A stretch of DNA of 20,477 nt from a virus, in the IMG/VR virus record IMGVR_UViG_3300031602_000054, positions 1-20,477 of that record. The stretch is one strand, 5' to 3'. Below the pieces are notes generated by a model. It was not told the origin of the DNA. It was given only the letters and a program-made list of their open reading frames with translations, and ran no database searches. Shown piece after piece: positions 12,299 through 20,262 of the stretch (positions within the stretch are counted from its first letter, which is position 1; every line of letters starts with the position of its first letter). Made by a program: the position numbers and the translations under genes.

Positions 12299-12447
12299 TA
12301 CATTATGTTTATTAAGATTGATTTTTTTTCCTCTAGTTCTTTGTATAGTTTGATTTGAGAAAATGCATCTTGAAATAATGCTGCGTGTTGAAGTTGTGTT
12401 TCTAGTAATTTTATCTCCTTTCGAAGAGTGTCTGCTTGTGTTATCAT
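12298..12447 (-). CDS. Small coiled-coil protein of unknown function
   Basis: The protein has 49 residues: MITQADTLRKEIKLLETQLQ, then HAALFQDAFSQIKLYKELEE and a short hydrophobic end. Leu/Ile recur at heptad spacing through most of its length, so a coiled-coil dimer is likely. It starts 30 bases after the preceding gene and is coupled to the next gene through TAATG. Function unknown. Confidence 0.5.
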   Translation of the reverse strand: MITQADTLRKEIKLLETQLQHAALFQDAFSQIKLYKELEEKKSILINIM

Positions 12448-12477
12448 ATGTTTTCTGTTTTTAAGTGATTAAAATTA

Positions 12478-12783
12478 TTATTCATTTGACTTATTAAAGT
12501 CTCCTAAAATATTTAAAAAGTCAATTAATGGATTTGGGCTTTCTCTTTTTTCTTTAGCAAGTCGATTTTGTTTTAAGTAGATTTGTTCTTCTAATTTAGT
12601 AATGACTTTATTGCCTTCTTTTGTATTAAAGCCAAACATATAATCAATATTTGAACATTTAATAACTGCACTTGCTTGTTCAATTTCTGAAGATTCAATA
12701 TCTCCATCAGCTATTTTTGCGATTAATTCTCTAATGGATAAAATGCTTAAGATTTCTTCACAATCTTCAACTGTGGTTAGCAT
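12478..12783 (-). CDS. Early gene of unknown function; start uncertain
   Basis: From ATG 12783 the protein has 101 residues, mostly helical and acidic (TVEDCEEILSILSIRELIAK, ADGDIESSEIEQASAVIKCS). A second part has NKVITKLEEQIYLKQNRLAK. No family was recognised. The frame stays open upstream to a stop at 12877-12879, and those 32 codons also read like protein (LEIAETLNRNYQNRLLQKGI), but they contain no ATG, GTG or TTG. Either translation begins at 12783 after a long leader, at a rare start codon, or the sequence has a small change. It is the first gene after the promoter/palindrome at 12909-12944. Confidence 0.55.
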   Translation of the reverse strand: MLTTVEDCEEILSILSIRELIAKIADGDIESSEIEQASAVIKCSNIDYMFGFNTKEGNKVITKLEEQIYLKQNRLAKEKRESPNPLIDFLNILGDFNKSNE

Positions 12784-12908
12784 TTCAATGTCAAGTGTTC
12801 CATCATTGTTTAAGATTCCTTTTTGTAGTAATCTGTTTTGGTAATTTCTGTTTAATGTTTCTGCGATTTCTAGGTTTTAAATTATATGCCTTATGGCTTA
12901 TTATAATA

Positions 12909-12944
12909 CAAATATATAACAATATTGTTAATAAAAAAAGCAAA
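12909..12944 (-). promoter_or_regulatory. Bacteroidetes-type promoter, long spacer
   Basis: On the minus strand TTTG occupies 12944-12941 and TATATTTG 12916-12909, with 24 bases between. This is slightly longer than the usual 17-23, so it may be weak or need an activator. It lies just past the terminator of the ninG transcript and ahead of the early gene at 12783, where a promoter is expected. Confidence 0.5.
12917..12930. promoter_or_regulatory. 14-bp palindrome, candidate operator
   Basis: TAACAATATTGTTA is a perfect 14-bp palindrome that lies directly against the upstream edge of the -7 box of the promoter at 12909-12944, inside its spacer. A dimeric repressor or activator bound there would control polymerase access or correct the long spacing. 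Confidence 0.55.
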
Positions 12945-12948
12945 AGAC

Positions 12949-12984
12949 AAAAAAAAAGGTCAGCTTGACATCCGACCCCTTCTT
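12949..12984 (-). terminator. Rho-independent terminator after ninG
   Basis: On the minus strand AAGGGGTC (12981-12974) pairs with GACCTTTT (12961-12954). This is an eight-pair stem with two G-U pairs and a 12-base loop, followed by an uninterrupted T run to 12949. It is 37 bases after the ninG stop and separates the late/lysis side from the early genes. Confidence 0.8.
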
Positions 12985-13017
12985 TGATAACAATAAACAG
13001 AATCCAAATATAAGTAA

Positions 13018-13407
13018 TTAAAACTTAGCTACAAAGTCTTTGTACTTTTTTATCATGTCCTGAAGTTCATTATCAGAGAGTTTAACGATTTGTTGTGATT
13101 TTATATGTAATCTTCTAGCAGTTCCTTCTCCGTATTTAGCATCTAGTTTAGCTCCAAATATAAATTGTTCCCCATAATTAAAGACGTTACATTTTGGGCA
13201 TTGTACTTGGCAATTTACTTCATCCCATCTAGTTGAATAGTGTTTACGAGATTGGAAGTGTCCATTCTGTAAGCTCTTTACATCATCCACTTTATCACAA
13301 GTAAAGCATATTGCCATATTATTATCTGCATCTTTACCCCTTATATATTGACTAAAAACTGCATCTAATTTTTTGACTATTTTGCTCCTTGTAAGTTTCT
13401 TTGCCAT
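13018..13407 (-). CDS. ninG: NinG/Rap-like recombination protein
   Basis: The protein has 129 residues, shorter than lambda NinG (about 200). A basic N-terminal helix (KKLTRSKIVKKLDAVFSQYI) is followed by a zinc-binding core: CFTC (34-37), then SLQNGHFQSRKHYSTRW (45-61), and CQVQCPKCN (66-74). The order Cys-x-x-Cys, 'GH-x-x-SR', and 'C-x-x-C-x-x-CN' is the NinG pattern. In lambda the protein (Rap) is a structure-specific nuclease that cuts recombination junctions and D-loops. It lies between the lysis cassette and the early genes, with a terminator right after it. Confidence 0.8.
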   Translation of the reverse strand: MAKKLTRSKIVKKLDAVFSQYIRGKDADNNMAICFTCDKVDDVKSLQNGHFQSRKHYSTRWDEVNCQVQCPKCNVFNYGEQFIFGAKLDAKYGEGTARRLHIKSQQIVKLSDNELQDMIKKYKDFVAKF

Positions 13408-13551
13408 TCTTATAGATTATAAATATGTAAAAAATTGTTTTTTTAATTGAAATAAAAATAATAAATTTAAAATTTTTAAGAAATATAGAAATAATAATTC
13501 TAAAATAATAATAATATAAATCTTATAAAAATAATGAGATCGGAATTATAT
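13408..13551. other. AT-rich spacer with inverted repeat at 13539-13563
   Basis: No ORF fits this gap. It is almost entirely A and T, with AATAAT-type iterations (13485-13520) and TTTAAAATTTTTAA at about 13466-13480. A 7-bp inverted repeat, ATCGGAA (13539-13545) against TTCCGAT (13557-13563), surrounds the holin stop codon and could end the lysis transcript, though it has no tight T run. An origin or regulatory role is possible. Confidence 0.4.
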
Positions 13552-13974
13552 CTATTTTCCGATTGATTTTAACTTTTCAAAACCTCGACTTCCAAAATAT
13601 GCCGCTACTATTAAAGATAGTAAGCCAGTTATACTTTCTAAAGGATATTCTAAAAACCAACCTATTACATAAGAGATAGAAAAAAACACCAAAGTCATTG
13701 GTCTTACGTTTTTACTCAACCATGAATCGGATTTCATGTCAGAGTTCCATCTTTTGGAAACCTCTTGCATTTCTATTAAATCCATTTCTAATAATTTTAA
13801 AGCTTCTTCTTTATCTTTAGGTTTGATAACCTTATCAGTAAATATAAGTTCTTTAATCATCTTCAAAATACCTGCATCTGGTATAATGGATGAGGTTACA
13901 TCAAATATATGTGGTGCTACATTCATTAAGAATTTGCCAACTCTAGTTTCAGAAAATTTCTTTTTAGGTTTCAT
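13552..13974 (-). CDS. Holin, GTA-type/3TM family
   Basis: The protein has 140 residues. The N-terminal half is soluble and charged (residues 1-80, with a helix DKEEALKLLEMDLIEMQEVS). The C-terminal part starts SDSWLSKNVRPMTLVFFSIS, then two membrane helices (about 92-108 and 113-127) and a basic tail. The 'W-L-S-K-N-x-R-P-x-x-L' lead-in to the first helix is the mark of holins of the gene-transfer-agent type. These form inner-membrane holes that release the endolysin. The ATG overlaps the stop of a membrane microprotein, and the endolysin lies just upstream. Confidence 0.8.
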   Translation of the reverse strand: MKPKKKFSETRVGKFLMNVAPHIFDVTSSIIPDAGILKMIKELIFTDKVIKPKDKEEALKLLEMDLIEMQEVSKRWNSDMKSDSWLSKNVRPMTLVFFSISYVIGWFLEYPLESITGLLSLIVAAYFGSRGFEKLKSIGK

Positions 13975-14123
13975 TTCTTTTTTTTATGTAGTAAGTACCA
14001 TTTATTGGCTGTGTAACCTATGGTAACAGATACTAGAATAATTTTTAATCCTATGTCTATTGATGTCATGCTTATTCCAAAACTTCCTATATTGATTAAT
14101 ATAGTATTATAATCTGTTTTCAT
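13971..14123 (-). CDS. Small membrane protein of the lysis cassette
   Basis: The protein has 50 residues, MKTDYNTILINIGSFGISMT with a hydrophobic helix running to about residue 38 (IDIGLKIILVSVTIGYTA) and a basic end (LLHKKKK). It is coupled on both sides by ATGA overlaps, between the gene at 14120-14584 and the holin. Position and topology suggest a holin partner, antiholin or spanin-like element, although no lipobox is visible. The role is inferred from context. Confidence 0.55.
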   Translation of the reverse strand: MKTDYNTILINIGSFGISMTSIDIGLKIILVSVTIGYTANKWYLLHKKKK

Positions 14124-14584
14124 TTCTTGTCTATTTGTTGGAGCTTTTTAGCTGCCCAATTAATACCACTAGTTCCACCCCAACCAAGCCAAGCTACGTA
14201 TCCTTTATCCTTCCATGGAGTTGCTTCAAATTCAGGGCTAACCTCTGCATTTTTTTGATGTCTTTTAAATGCTGACATTCTAGCTATAGTTTCTCTGCTG
14301 ATGTTTTCTCTTTTAGCTAATTGATTAGCACGAGTCCATCCGATCTGAGTCATTCCTTTAACTTCGTCTTTGTATTTATCCCTCCATCTTAAAACCTTTT
14401 TAGCATTATTAGAAACGCTTTTAGGGTAGTCATTATATGTTTCAAGGTTAATCATTTTACCTTTAAAAGAACGATAGCAAATAGCTATTGCTTGTGATTT
14501 ATCGTGGTATCTCATAAGTTGAGGTACGCAACGTATCATATAATCACTTTGTTTTTCTCCTGTCTTTTTGTTAGGTATCGGCAT
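14120..14584 (-). CDS. Head-accessory-domain-type protein, standalone
   Basis: The protein has 154 residues. The N-terminus, MPIPNKKTGEKQSDYMIRCV followed by QAIAICYRSFKGK, matches the 'P-x-P-x-x-G-E-x-x-x-x-F-x-x-R-C-M...Q-x-x-A-I-C-Y' segment often found at ends of phage capsid-side proteins. A second part runs from SNNAKKVLRWRDKYKDEV through GWTRANQLAKRENISRETIA to YVAWLGWGGTSGINWAAKKL. This is the small helical domain often fused to phage head or protease proteins. Having both as one separate gene inside a lysis cassette is unusual. The function of these domains is unknown; DNA or capsid binding has been the usual guess. Confidence 0.5.
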   Translation of the reverse strand: MPIPNKKTGEKQSDYMIRCVPQLMRYHDKSQAIAICYRSFKGKMINLETYNDYPKSVSNNAKKVLRWRDKYKDEVKGMTQIGWTRANQLAKRENISRETIARMSAFKRHQKNAEVSPEFEATPWKDKGYVAWLGWGGTSGINWAAKKLQQIDKK

Positions 14585-14594
14585 TTGTTTCTTT

Positions 14595-15077
14595 TTAACA
14601 GTTTTTACAATTTGACCAAACTTTGTAGTAACCTCTTTTCTTGGTAACTAGAACTTGCTTTCTATTGTCTTTTTTGTTTTTATAAGAAACGTGTAACCAT
14701 TTAGGTTCTGAGCCAAATTCCCAAATGAGTTGATCAAAATCTAAATTGTCTTTTATGTAATGAAACATTTCTAAATTAGTCTTTCCACCCATTGAAGTTA
14801 TATCCATCGCATTACCTGTTAGGTGTGAGGACATATAAGCGCCTTTTAAAGCACTATTTAATTCTTCAGACCTAAACATACTGTTGACCTTAATTGGAGC
14901 CGCTACCCACTCTCTAAGTGGTTCAAACACTTTATCAGCTAACAACTCCATGTTTTTAATATGTGAGTCTTTGGGTTTGTTCTCAATACTGAATTGTTTA
15001 GCGTAATCAGAGTGAGTAGCTTCCTTGAAACTTATGTGCTTACTTATTCTATAAGCTATATTACTTGTTTTCTTCAT
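14595..15077 (-). CDS. Endolysin, M15 family peptidase
   Basis: The protein has 160 residues. The N-terminal part (SFKEATHSDYAKQFSIEN) is the usual entry to the M15A domain. Zinc and catalytic residues are in SSHLTGNAMD (83-92, His 85 and Asp 92) and WLHVS (127-131, His 129); SMFRSEELN precedes them as in D-Ala-D-Ala-type peptidases. It cuts cross-bridges or stem peptides in host peptidoglycan at the end of infection. There is no signal peptide, so it needs the holin for release. The first 17 bases overlap the upstream small gene. Confidence 0.85.
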   Translation of the reverse strand: MKKTSNIAYRISKHISFKEATHSDYAKQFSIENKPKDSHIKNMELLADKVFEPLREWVAAPIKVNSMFRSEELNSALKGAYMSSHLTGNAMDITSMGGKTNLEMFHYIKDNLDFDQLIWEFGSEPKWLHVSYKNKKDNRKQVLVTKKRGYYKVWSNCKNC

Positions 15078-15306
15078 CTTTTTCAGGTATTAATTCGTAA
15101 GAACCATCCTTTAAGTTTATGTTAACTTTACCATACTCTGCTTCAAGTTCTTTTTTTGATTTGTCTTGCTCTACCATCAACTCAACATACATGTGATTTA
15201 AACTGTATATTTGAGTTTGTAATAAACCAAGGTCGTGCAAAATTGCACCTTTTTTCTGCTCTTGTTCTTGTAATCCTTTTAATTCTACTTCGGTAATTTT
15301 TGACAT
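15061..15306 (-). CDS. Small coiled-coil protein ahead of endolysin
   Basis: The protein has 81 residues. It starts MSKITEVELKGLQEQEQKKG and continues as a helix (LHDLGLLQTQIYSLNHMYVE) to an acidic C-terminus with DGSYELIPEKDEENK. It is soluble and probably a coiled coil. Small proteins of this size and pattern between tail fibre and lysis genes are common in Bacteroidetes phages; a fibre-assembly or lysis-timing role has no direct support here. The stop overlaps the endolysin start by 17 bases. Confidence 0.6.
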   Translation of the reverse strand: MSKITEVELKGLQEQEQKKGAILHDLGLLQTQIYSLNHMYVELMVEQDKSKKELEAEYGKVNINLKDGSYELIPEKDEENK

Positions 15307-15345
15307 TTTAAATGTTTTTTAAGTTAATTGTAAATATACTGAATT

Positions 15346-18300
15346 TTATTTAGCCTTTAAAAGTTCAATTTCTGCTTTTAATTCTTGTATTGCTTTTAAT
15401 AAGACAGGTATTGTTTCTGTATATTTCATTGATAATATACCCTTCTTATCTTTACTTACTATTGCATTAAAATCTTTTTCCCAGTCTTGAGCGATAAAAC
15501 CTATTTTTTTATCTTTATCATTTTTAAAGTTATATTCAACACATCTATAATCTTTTATTTTATCTAAAACATTATTTAAAGGTTTAATATTTTCTTTTAA
15601 AATTTCGTCTGAAGCCGAAGTCCAAGCCGTTGCATTAGGGGTTAATCTAACCCCATTAGATTTAGACATAATTCGGATATTTCTACCATTTGAATTTTGT
15701 TGAATTGTAAACTCACTGGTATCCATAAACTGTGCTACTGTATATCCATTGCCTTCAATTCTAAATTGTGCAGTTGCAAAACCTCTATCATTAGCGTCAC
15801 TAACAAATAATTTAGCATTTTGTTCAACATTCGTACCTATTAAAACATTTCCGGCTGGTGTTATACGCAATCTAACATTAGCCGCAGAATTTGTTGCTCC
15901 TTTTATTATACAAAAATCCCCTGCTGAAACAGTATCTGTACTTAAAGAAAAAGCTTCACTACCAGATTCGCCTGTTCCTAGAGTTAATTGAGGGGTGCTT
16001 GATACTCCTGCTTCTCTAAAAACTTCTAATCTAGCACGAGGAGTTATTGTGTTTATTCCTGTATTTCTATCATTATCAAAATACATTCTAGTAACATTCG
16101 CTGAAGCATCAAAAATTCTAAAGTCAGCACCAACATTTCCTAAATCATATTGTCTCCCACCACTTGCAGGTAAAAAAGAAATTTTAGCATTAGCACTTCC
16201 AGTTTTTCCTTTTATTAAAACTCCTGTATCTGTTCTAACATCTAAAGTTGTACTTGGCGAATCTGTTCCGATACCAACCTTACCATCTTGTAGAATACGC
16301 ATTTTTTCAGACGCATTAGTTGCAAAAGATAAATAACCATTTTCTTTATTTTCTAAACCTACATCTACACCATTAGTAAAAACAAGAAAACCATCTGATG
16401 AACCTACACCTGACGTAGCATTAGCTAATTGAAATACTGCGTTTCCAGAAGACGCAAATACTGTTAAATTTCTTTGAGGTGCAGTTGTTCCTATACCTAC
16501 GTTTCCTCCATCAAGCACTGTTAACGACCCTGCTTCTTCTACTTGGAATATTGCATTTGTAGCAACTGCTGTTGTACTAGGAATACCTACTGAAAAAGGA
16601 CTATATCTTACACCTACTCTACCACCATCTTCAATAAAGAAAGTTTCATTGTTGTTTGAATCAAATGTTTTAAAAGAAAAAGTGCCAGTAGACGCACCAT
16701 CTCCTTTTATTTCTAGTTTAGCACTAGGTGTATTTGTTCCAATACCAAAATTGTTATTATTATCAATCCAAGAAACACCCTCTGAATGTAATCTTATTGA
16801 ATGATTTGCCCCACTATCACGGAATATGTCAAATATTGGGTCTCCTGCCCCTGTAAGTCCTACATTTCCAAGTACGGTTAAATCTCCTCCTGTTTGGCTT
16901 AATCCACCGTCTTGTTGTATAAACAAAGCAGTAGCAGTATTACTTAGGTTAGTACATTTTATTGAATCTCTACCTATAAAAAGCTTTCTAGCATCATCTT
17001 CTGTTATTATTGTAGTAACTGTTCCACTACCTGTCTGATGAATGTGAAGTTTAGCATCTGGCGACAGTTCTCCTATTCCTACTTTTCCATCTTCTTGAAT
17101 ACGCATTAATTCAATACCATCATCAGCAGTACCATTTGTTCTAAATCTATAACTAGAACCAGTACCACTATTATCGGAATCAATTTGAAAAACCATTGAA
17201 TCAGCAGTTATTAATTTACCTGCAGCAGTTCCTGTTGTTCCTAATTTTAAAGTGTCAAAAATATTAACACCTGTACTTGTAGTTTCAAATTTTTTAGAGT
17301 TGTCATAGTATAAATTTACTGCACCATTTTCATTAGCATCAATCATACTTTCCCCATTAGCACCTTGTATTCTTAAAGCACTACTAGCCCTTATAAATAA
17401 TAATCCTGTTCCTGTATCAGAAATATAACTGTCATTTCCGTCGTGATATATTTGAAGGTCTGAAGAATTTCCAAATTTGGCTATAACGTTATCAGACAAT
17501 GATACGTTTTTACTAAATTGATTTATCTCATTAAGTCCATCAATAGTAAAATACGTAGTTGTTCCACCAGAGCCATTATCCGTAGCAAATCTAATATCTT
17601 TATTATCTGCTCTATTAGTAAATGTAGCATTACCTATATCGTTAAAGAAGTTAAAATTACTACCATCGTGTTTCATAAATGCTTTTCCACCTGGACCAAA
17701 TGATATTGCTTTATTATCTAGTAAACTTATTTCTCCTGCAAACGATACGTTAGCGTTTGTGTCTATTGTCAAAGCAACACCAGTTCCATCTGAATCCGAT
17801 ATTTCTAAATTTCTACTTGCCTGTACATTTGTAAAAACCCAATTTCCTGTATTTGCCCCTAAAGTTAACGATGAATTATTACCAACTCCATTAACGGTTA
17901 ATGATTGACCTGTAGTAACATTACCACCAAAACTTCCTGTAGTAGCAACTGCTAGTGCACCATAACTCCTTAATAATCCTATAGTTTCTAACCCTTCAGA
18001 TACTCTAATAGCAGAATTTGCTGCTACTCTAGTTAATGCAATTCCATTAATATCTATACCTACATCTGTTGTAGATATAAACGATGTTGCAGATACAGTT
18101 CCTGTTGATACAAAACTAGAACTTTCTAAACCTGCTACAACCAAATCTGCTGCTTGATAACCTCCTGCTTGACTTACTACAGTTGTCGGTTCTACTGTTG
18201 TGTTTTTAAATAACTTAAATTTATTAGAATCTGATGCATCGTTATATAATCCTAAATACCTAGGAGTTCCATCATTGTATTTTCCATAGAAACCAATGTC

Positions 18301-20262
18301 TAAACTATTAGCAGCATTTGCAGTTGCTAAACTTATTAATGGATCAACTACTGAAAGTGTTTGAGAATTGACTGTTGTAGTCGTTCCATTTACTGTAAGG
18401 TCTCCTGCGATAGTTACATCGTTACCTGTAATTAAATCTCCACTTCTATTTATAATTAAAGCAGTAGTATCTAAAGGAGAGTTATTTGATGTTTTAAATA
18501 TTGTTGATTGTGTTCCTCCTGTATTATCAATAAAAGAATTAGACCCATCTGAATATATCTGTAAATTAGCTTGATTTCCAAATCTTGCTTTTCCGTTATT
18601 TGCAAAATTTATATTGTTAGCACCAACTTCTACATTACCTGTAAAAGAACCTCCGCCTGTTACTGCTATACCTGTGTTTGTAGTTGCTAATCTTACTACA
18701 TTATTAAAATAAAGTTGTACTGCATCATCTGTATCTGCCCTTAACATTTGCTCAGTACCTGCTGCATTTAATACCCTAAACGTATTTGTTTTTATTAAAA
18801 GTCCACCTGTACTATTATTTATTTCACTATTAGTACCCGAATGAAATATTTCAAGGTCAGAGCCTGTTCCATAAATAGACTTCACATTATCATTATGAAT
18901 AGTATCGCCTGTCATAGTTCCTCCAATCAATGGAAGAAAAGAACCTCCTGCGCCAGTTATCGTGCCTGTAACTTCTAGGTTTCCTGTAACCTTTGCACCA
19001 TCTGAAACTGTTTCTAGTCTTTTAGTTCCATAATGACTTAACTCAACTTTACCTGTAGAGCCATCTATTTGAATATATGTAGCAATACCACCACCGCCAT
19101 TATCACTTTGTAAAATAATATCTCGGTCTTGAAAATTATTTCTTATGTATAAATCTCCATTATCATTATCTAAATAAGAATTTGTGCTGTTATGATATAT
19201 GCTAAGGTCAGACCCTGCACCGAATATAGCTTTTCCGTTATCTACAAAAGTTGCATTTGCTCCTACTGTTACATTTGATGTAGTAGATAAAGCACCTGTT
19301 ACTGCTATACCTGTGCTTTCAGTTGATAGTTTAGTTACGTTTGCGTGTCGCATTGCTGTGTTAGCACCCTCAACAAATTGAAAACCTATTTGACCATTTA
19401 CGCTTCCTATATTGACTTGAGTAGAACCTTGTATATTAAATACCCCTGTTCCTGTATCTTTAATAAAAGAATTATTAGAATCGTGAAATATCTCAAGTCC
19501 ATCGGATGCAGTTCCGTATATGCTTTTAACATTATCGTTGTGGATAGTGTTACCAGTCATTATTCCGCCTGCTAGTGGCAAGAATGAGCCACCTGCTCCT
19601 GTAATAGTTCCTGTCACGAGTAAATCCCCAGTAACAGTACTACCTAATAAAGTGGTTTCAATTTTCTTAACACCATTAAAAAACAACTGTACTGCACCAT
19701 CTGTAAATGCTTGAATCATTGATTCTCCACCTGTCTTTTGAACTCTAAATATTGGAGTTTGAATATATAAGTTTGATAAAGTTGTAATTCTTGAATCGGC
19801 AGTATCTTGAAATATCTCAAATTCTGAACTTGTTCCAAATATTGCTTTACTAGTATCAGTAAAAGTAACATCATCCCCTGCACTTACTGCAATGTCTTTT
19901 CCACTTGTAGTGTTTCCAAATCCTAAAACCTCAGTTAAAGTATCTGTTTGTGAGAATTTGGTATCTACATACAGTTTAACTGCAGCACTTGTAGGTAGAG
20001 TAGTATCATTATTAAAGTTTTCAATACCATTAGCTGCTGTTACAAATTGTGTAATAGTAACACCAGTACCAGTATCTTTTAATGACCCCCATTCTAGTAC
20101 ACTTGTAACTTTAAAATCACCTGCTGTGTTTAATAATAGTCCTGACTGGTTTCCAGAGCCATCTGTCAGTTCTTTTAATGTAGCTGTAATTACGCCATTA
20201 TCAATGGTCTTTAAAAGACCTTCGTAGGTTTGAGATATTTTAGTGTTAAATAGAGTTGCCAT
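15346..20262 (-). CDS. Long tail fibre with C-terminal S74 chaperone domain
   Basis: The protein has 1638 residues. The N-terminal 110 residues (ending SAAVKLYVDTKFS) probably attach to the tail. Most of the body is beta-rich and repetitive: a unit of the form 'FG..SDL.I.HD..NS.I.D' appears near residues 140, 247, 344, 461, 556 and 924. Between them is LTVNGTTTTVNS, a common fibre element. The end (1545-1638) has SASDEILKENIKPL with Ser 1551 and Lys 1556 spaced as in the catalytic dyad of S74 (endosialidase-type) chaperones, which fold the trimer and then cut themselves off, and a terminal coiled coil. It recognises host surface sugars or proteins. Confidence 0.9.
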   Translation of the reverse strand: MATLFNTKISQTYEGLLKTIDNGVITATLKELTDGSGNQSGLLLNTAGDFKVTSVLEWGSLKDTGTGVTITQFVTAANGIENFNNDTTLPTSAAVKLYVDTKFSQTDTLTEVLGFGNTTSGKDIAVSAGDDVTFTDTSKAIFGTSSEFEIFQDTADSRITTLSNLYIQTPIFRVQKTGGESMIQAFTDGAVQLFFNGVKKIETTLLGSTVTGDLLVTGTITGAGGSFLPLAGGIMTGNTIHNDNVKSIYGTASDGLEIFHDSNNSFIKDTGTGVFNIQGSTQVNIGSVNGQIGFQFVEGANTAMRHANVTKLSTESTGIAVTGALSTTSNVTVGANATFVDNGKAIFGAGSDLSIYHNSTNSYLDNDNGDLYIRNNFQDRDIILQSDNGGGGIATYIQIDGSTGKVELSHYGTKRLETVSDGAKVTGNLEVTGTITGAGGSFLPLIGGTMTGDTIHNDNVKSIYGTGSDLEIFHSGTNSEINNSTGGLLIKTNTFRVLNAAGTEQMLRADTDDAVQLYFNNVVRLATTNTGIAVTGGGSFTGNVEVGANNINFANNGKARFGNQANLQIYSDGSNSFIDNTGGTQSTIFKTSNNSPLDTTALIINRSGDLITGNDVTIAGDLTVNGTTTTVNSQTLSVVDPLISLATANAANSLDIGFYGKYNDGTPRYLGLYNDASDSNKFKLFKNTTVEPTTVVSQAGGYQAADLVVAGLESSSFVSTGTVSATSFISTTDVGIDINGIALTRVAANSAIRVSEGLETIGLLRSYGALAVATTGSFGGNVTTGQSLTVNGVGNNSSLTLGANTGNWVFTNVQASRNLEISDSDGTGVALTIDTNANVSFAGEISLLDNKAISFGPGGKAFMKHDGSNFNFFNDIGNATFTNRADNKDIRFATDNGSGGTTTYFTIDGLNEINQFSKNVSLSDNVIAKFGNSSDLQIYHDGNDSYISDTGTGLLFIRASSALRIQGANGESMIDANENGAVNLYYDNSKKFETTSTGVNIFDTLKLGTTGTAAGKLITADSMVFQIDSDNSGTGSSYRFRTNGTADDGIELMRIQEDGKVGIGELSPDAKLHIHQTGSGTVTTIITEDDARKLFIGRDSIKCTNLSNTATALFIQQDGGLSQTGGDLTVLGNVGLTGAGDPIFDIFRDSGANHSIRLHSEGVSWIDNNNNFGIGTNTPSAKLEIKGDGASTGTFSFKTFDSNNNETFFIEDGGRVGVRYSPFSVGIPSTTAVATNAIFQVEEAGSLTVLDGGNVGIGTTAPQRNLTVFASSGNAVFQLANATSGVGSSDGFLVFTNGVDVGLENKENGYLSFATNASEKMRILQDGKVGIGTDSPSTTLDVRTDTGVLIKGKTGSANAKISFLPASGGRQYDLGNVGADFRIFDASANVTRMYFDNDRNTGINTITPRARLEVFREAGVSSTPQLTLGTGESGSEAFSLSTDTVSAGDFCIIKGATNSAANVRLRITPAGNVLIGTNVEQNAKLFVSDANDRGFATAQFRIEGNGYTVAQFMDTSEFTIQQNSNGRNIRIMSKSNGVRLTPNATAWTSASDEILKENIKPLNNVLDKIKDYRCVEYNFKNDKDKKIGFIAQDWEKDFNAIVSKDKKGILSMKYTETIPVLLKAIQELKAEIELLKAK
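18870..19614 (-). repeat. Near-identical internal duplication in the tail fibre
   Basis: Residues about 217-250 and 432-465 both read TGTITGAGGSFLPL, then a GG-MTG turn and IHNDNVKSIYG, with only a few changes, 215 residues apart. The DNA is also similar but not identical. It suggests tandem growth of the fibre by duplication of a unit about 645 bases long. Confidence 0.7.

Noticed and set aside
19530-19550. DnaA-box-like string (TGTGGATA) on the plus strand
   Set aside because: It is a single occurrence inside the tail-fibre coding sequence with no cluster nearby, so chance is the best explanation.
15749-20227. Many plus-strand ORFs of 60-113 codons opposite the tail fibre
   Set aside because: They lie wholly inside a well-supported minus-strand gene, have low-complexity composition typical of the complement of repetitive Thr/Ser/Gly codons, and show no motif.
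15346-20262. Regular repeats considered as a CRISPR-like array
   Set aside because: The repeats are protein-level units about 100 residues apart in one open frame, not short identical DNA repeats with spacers.
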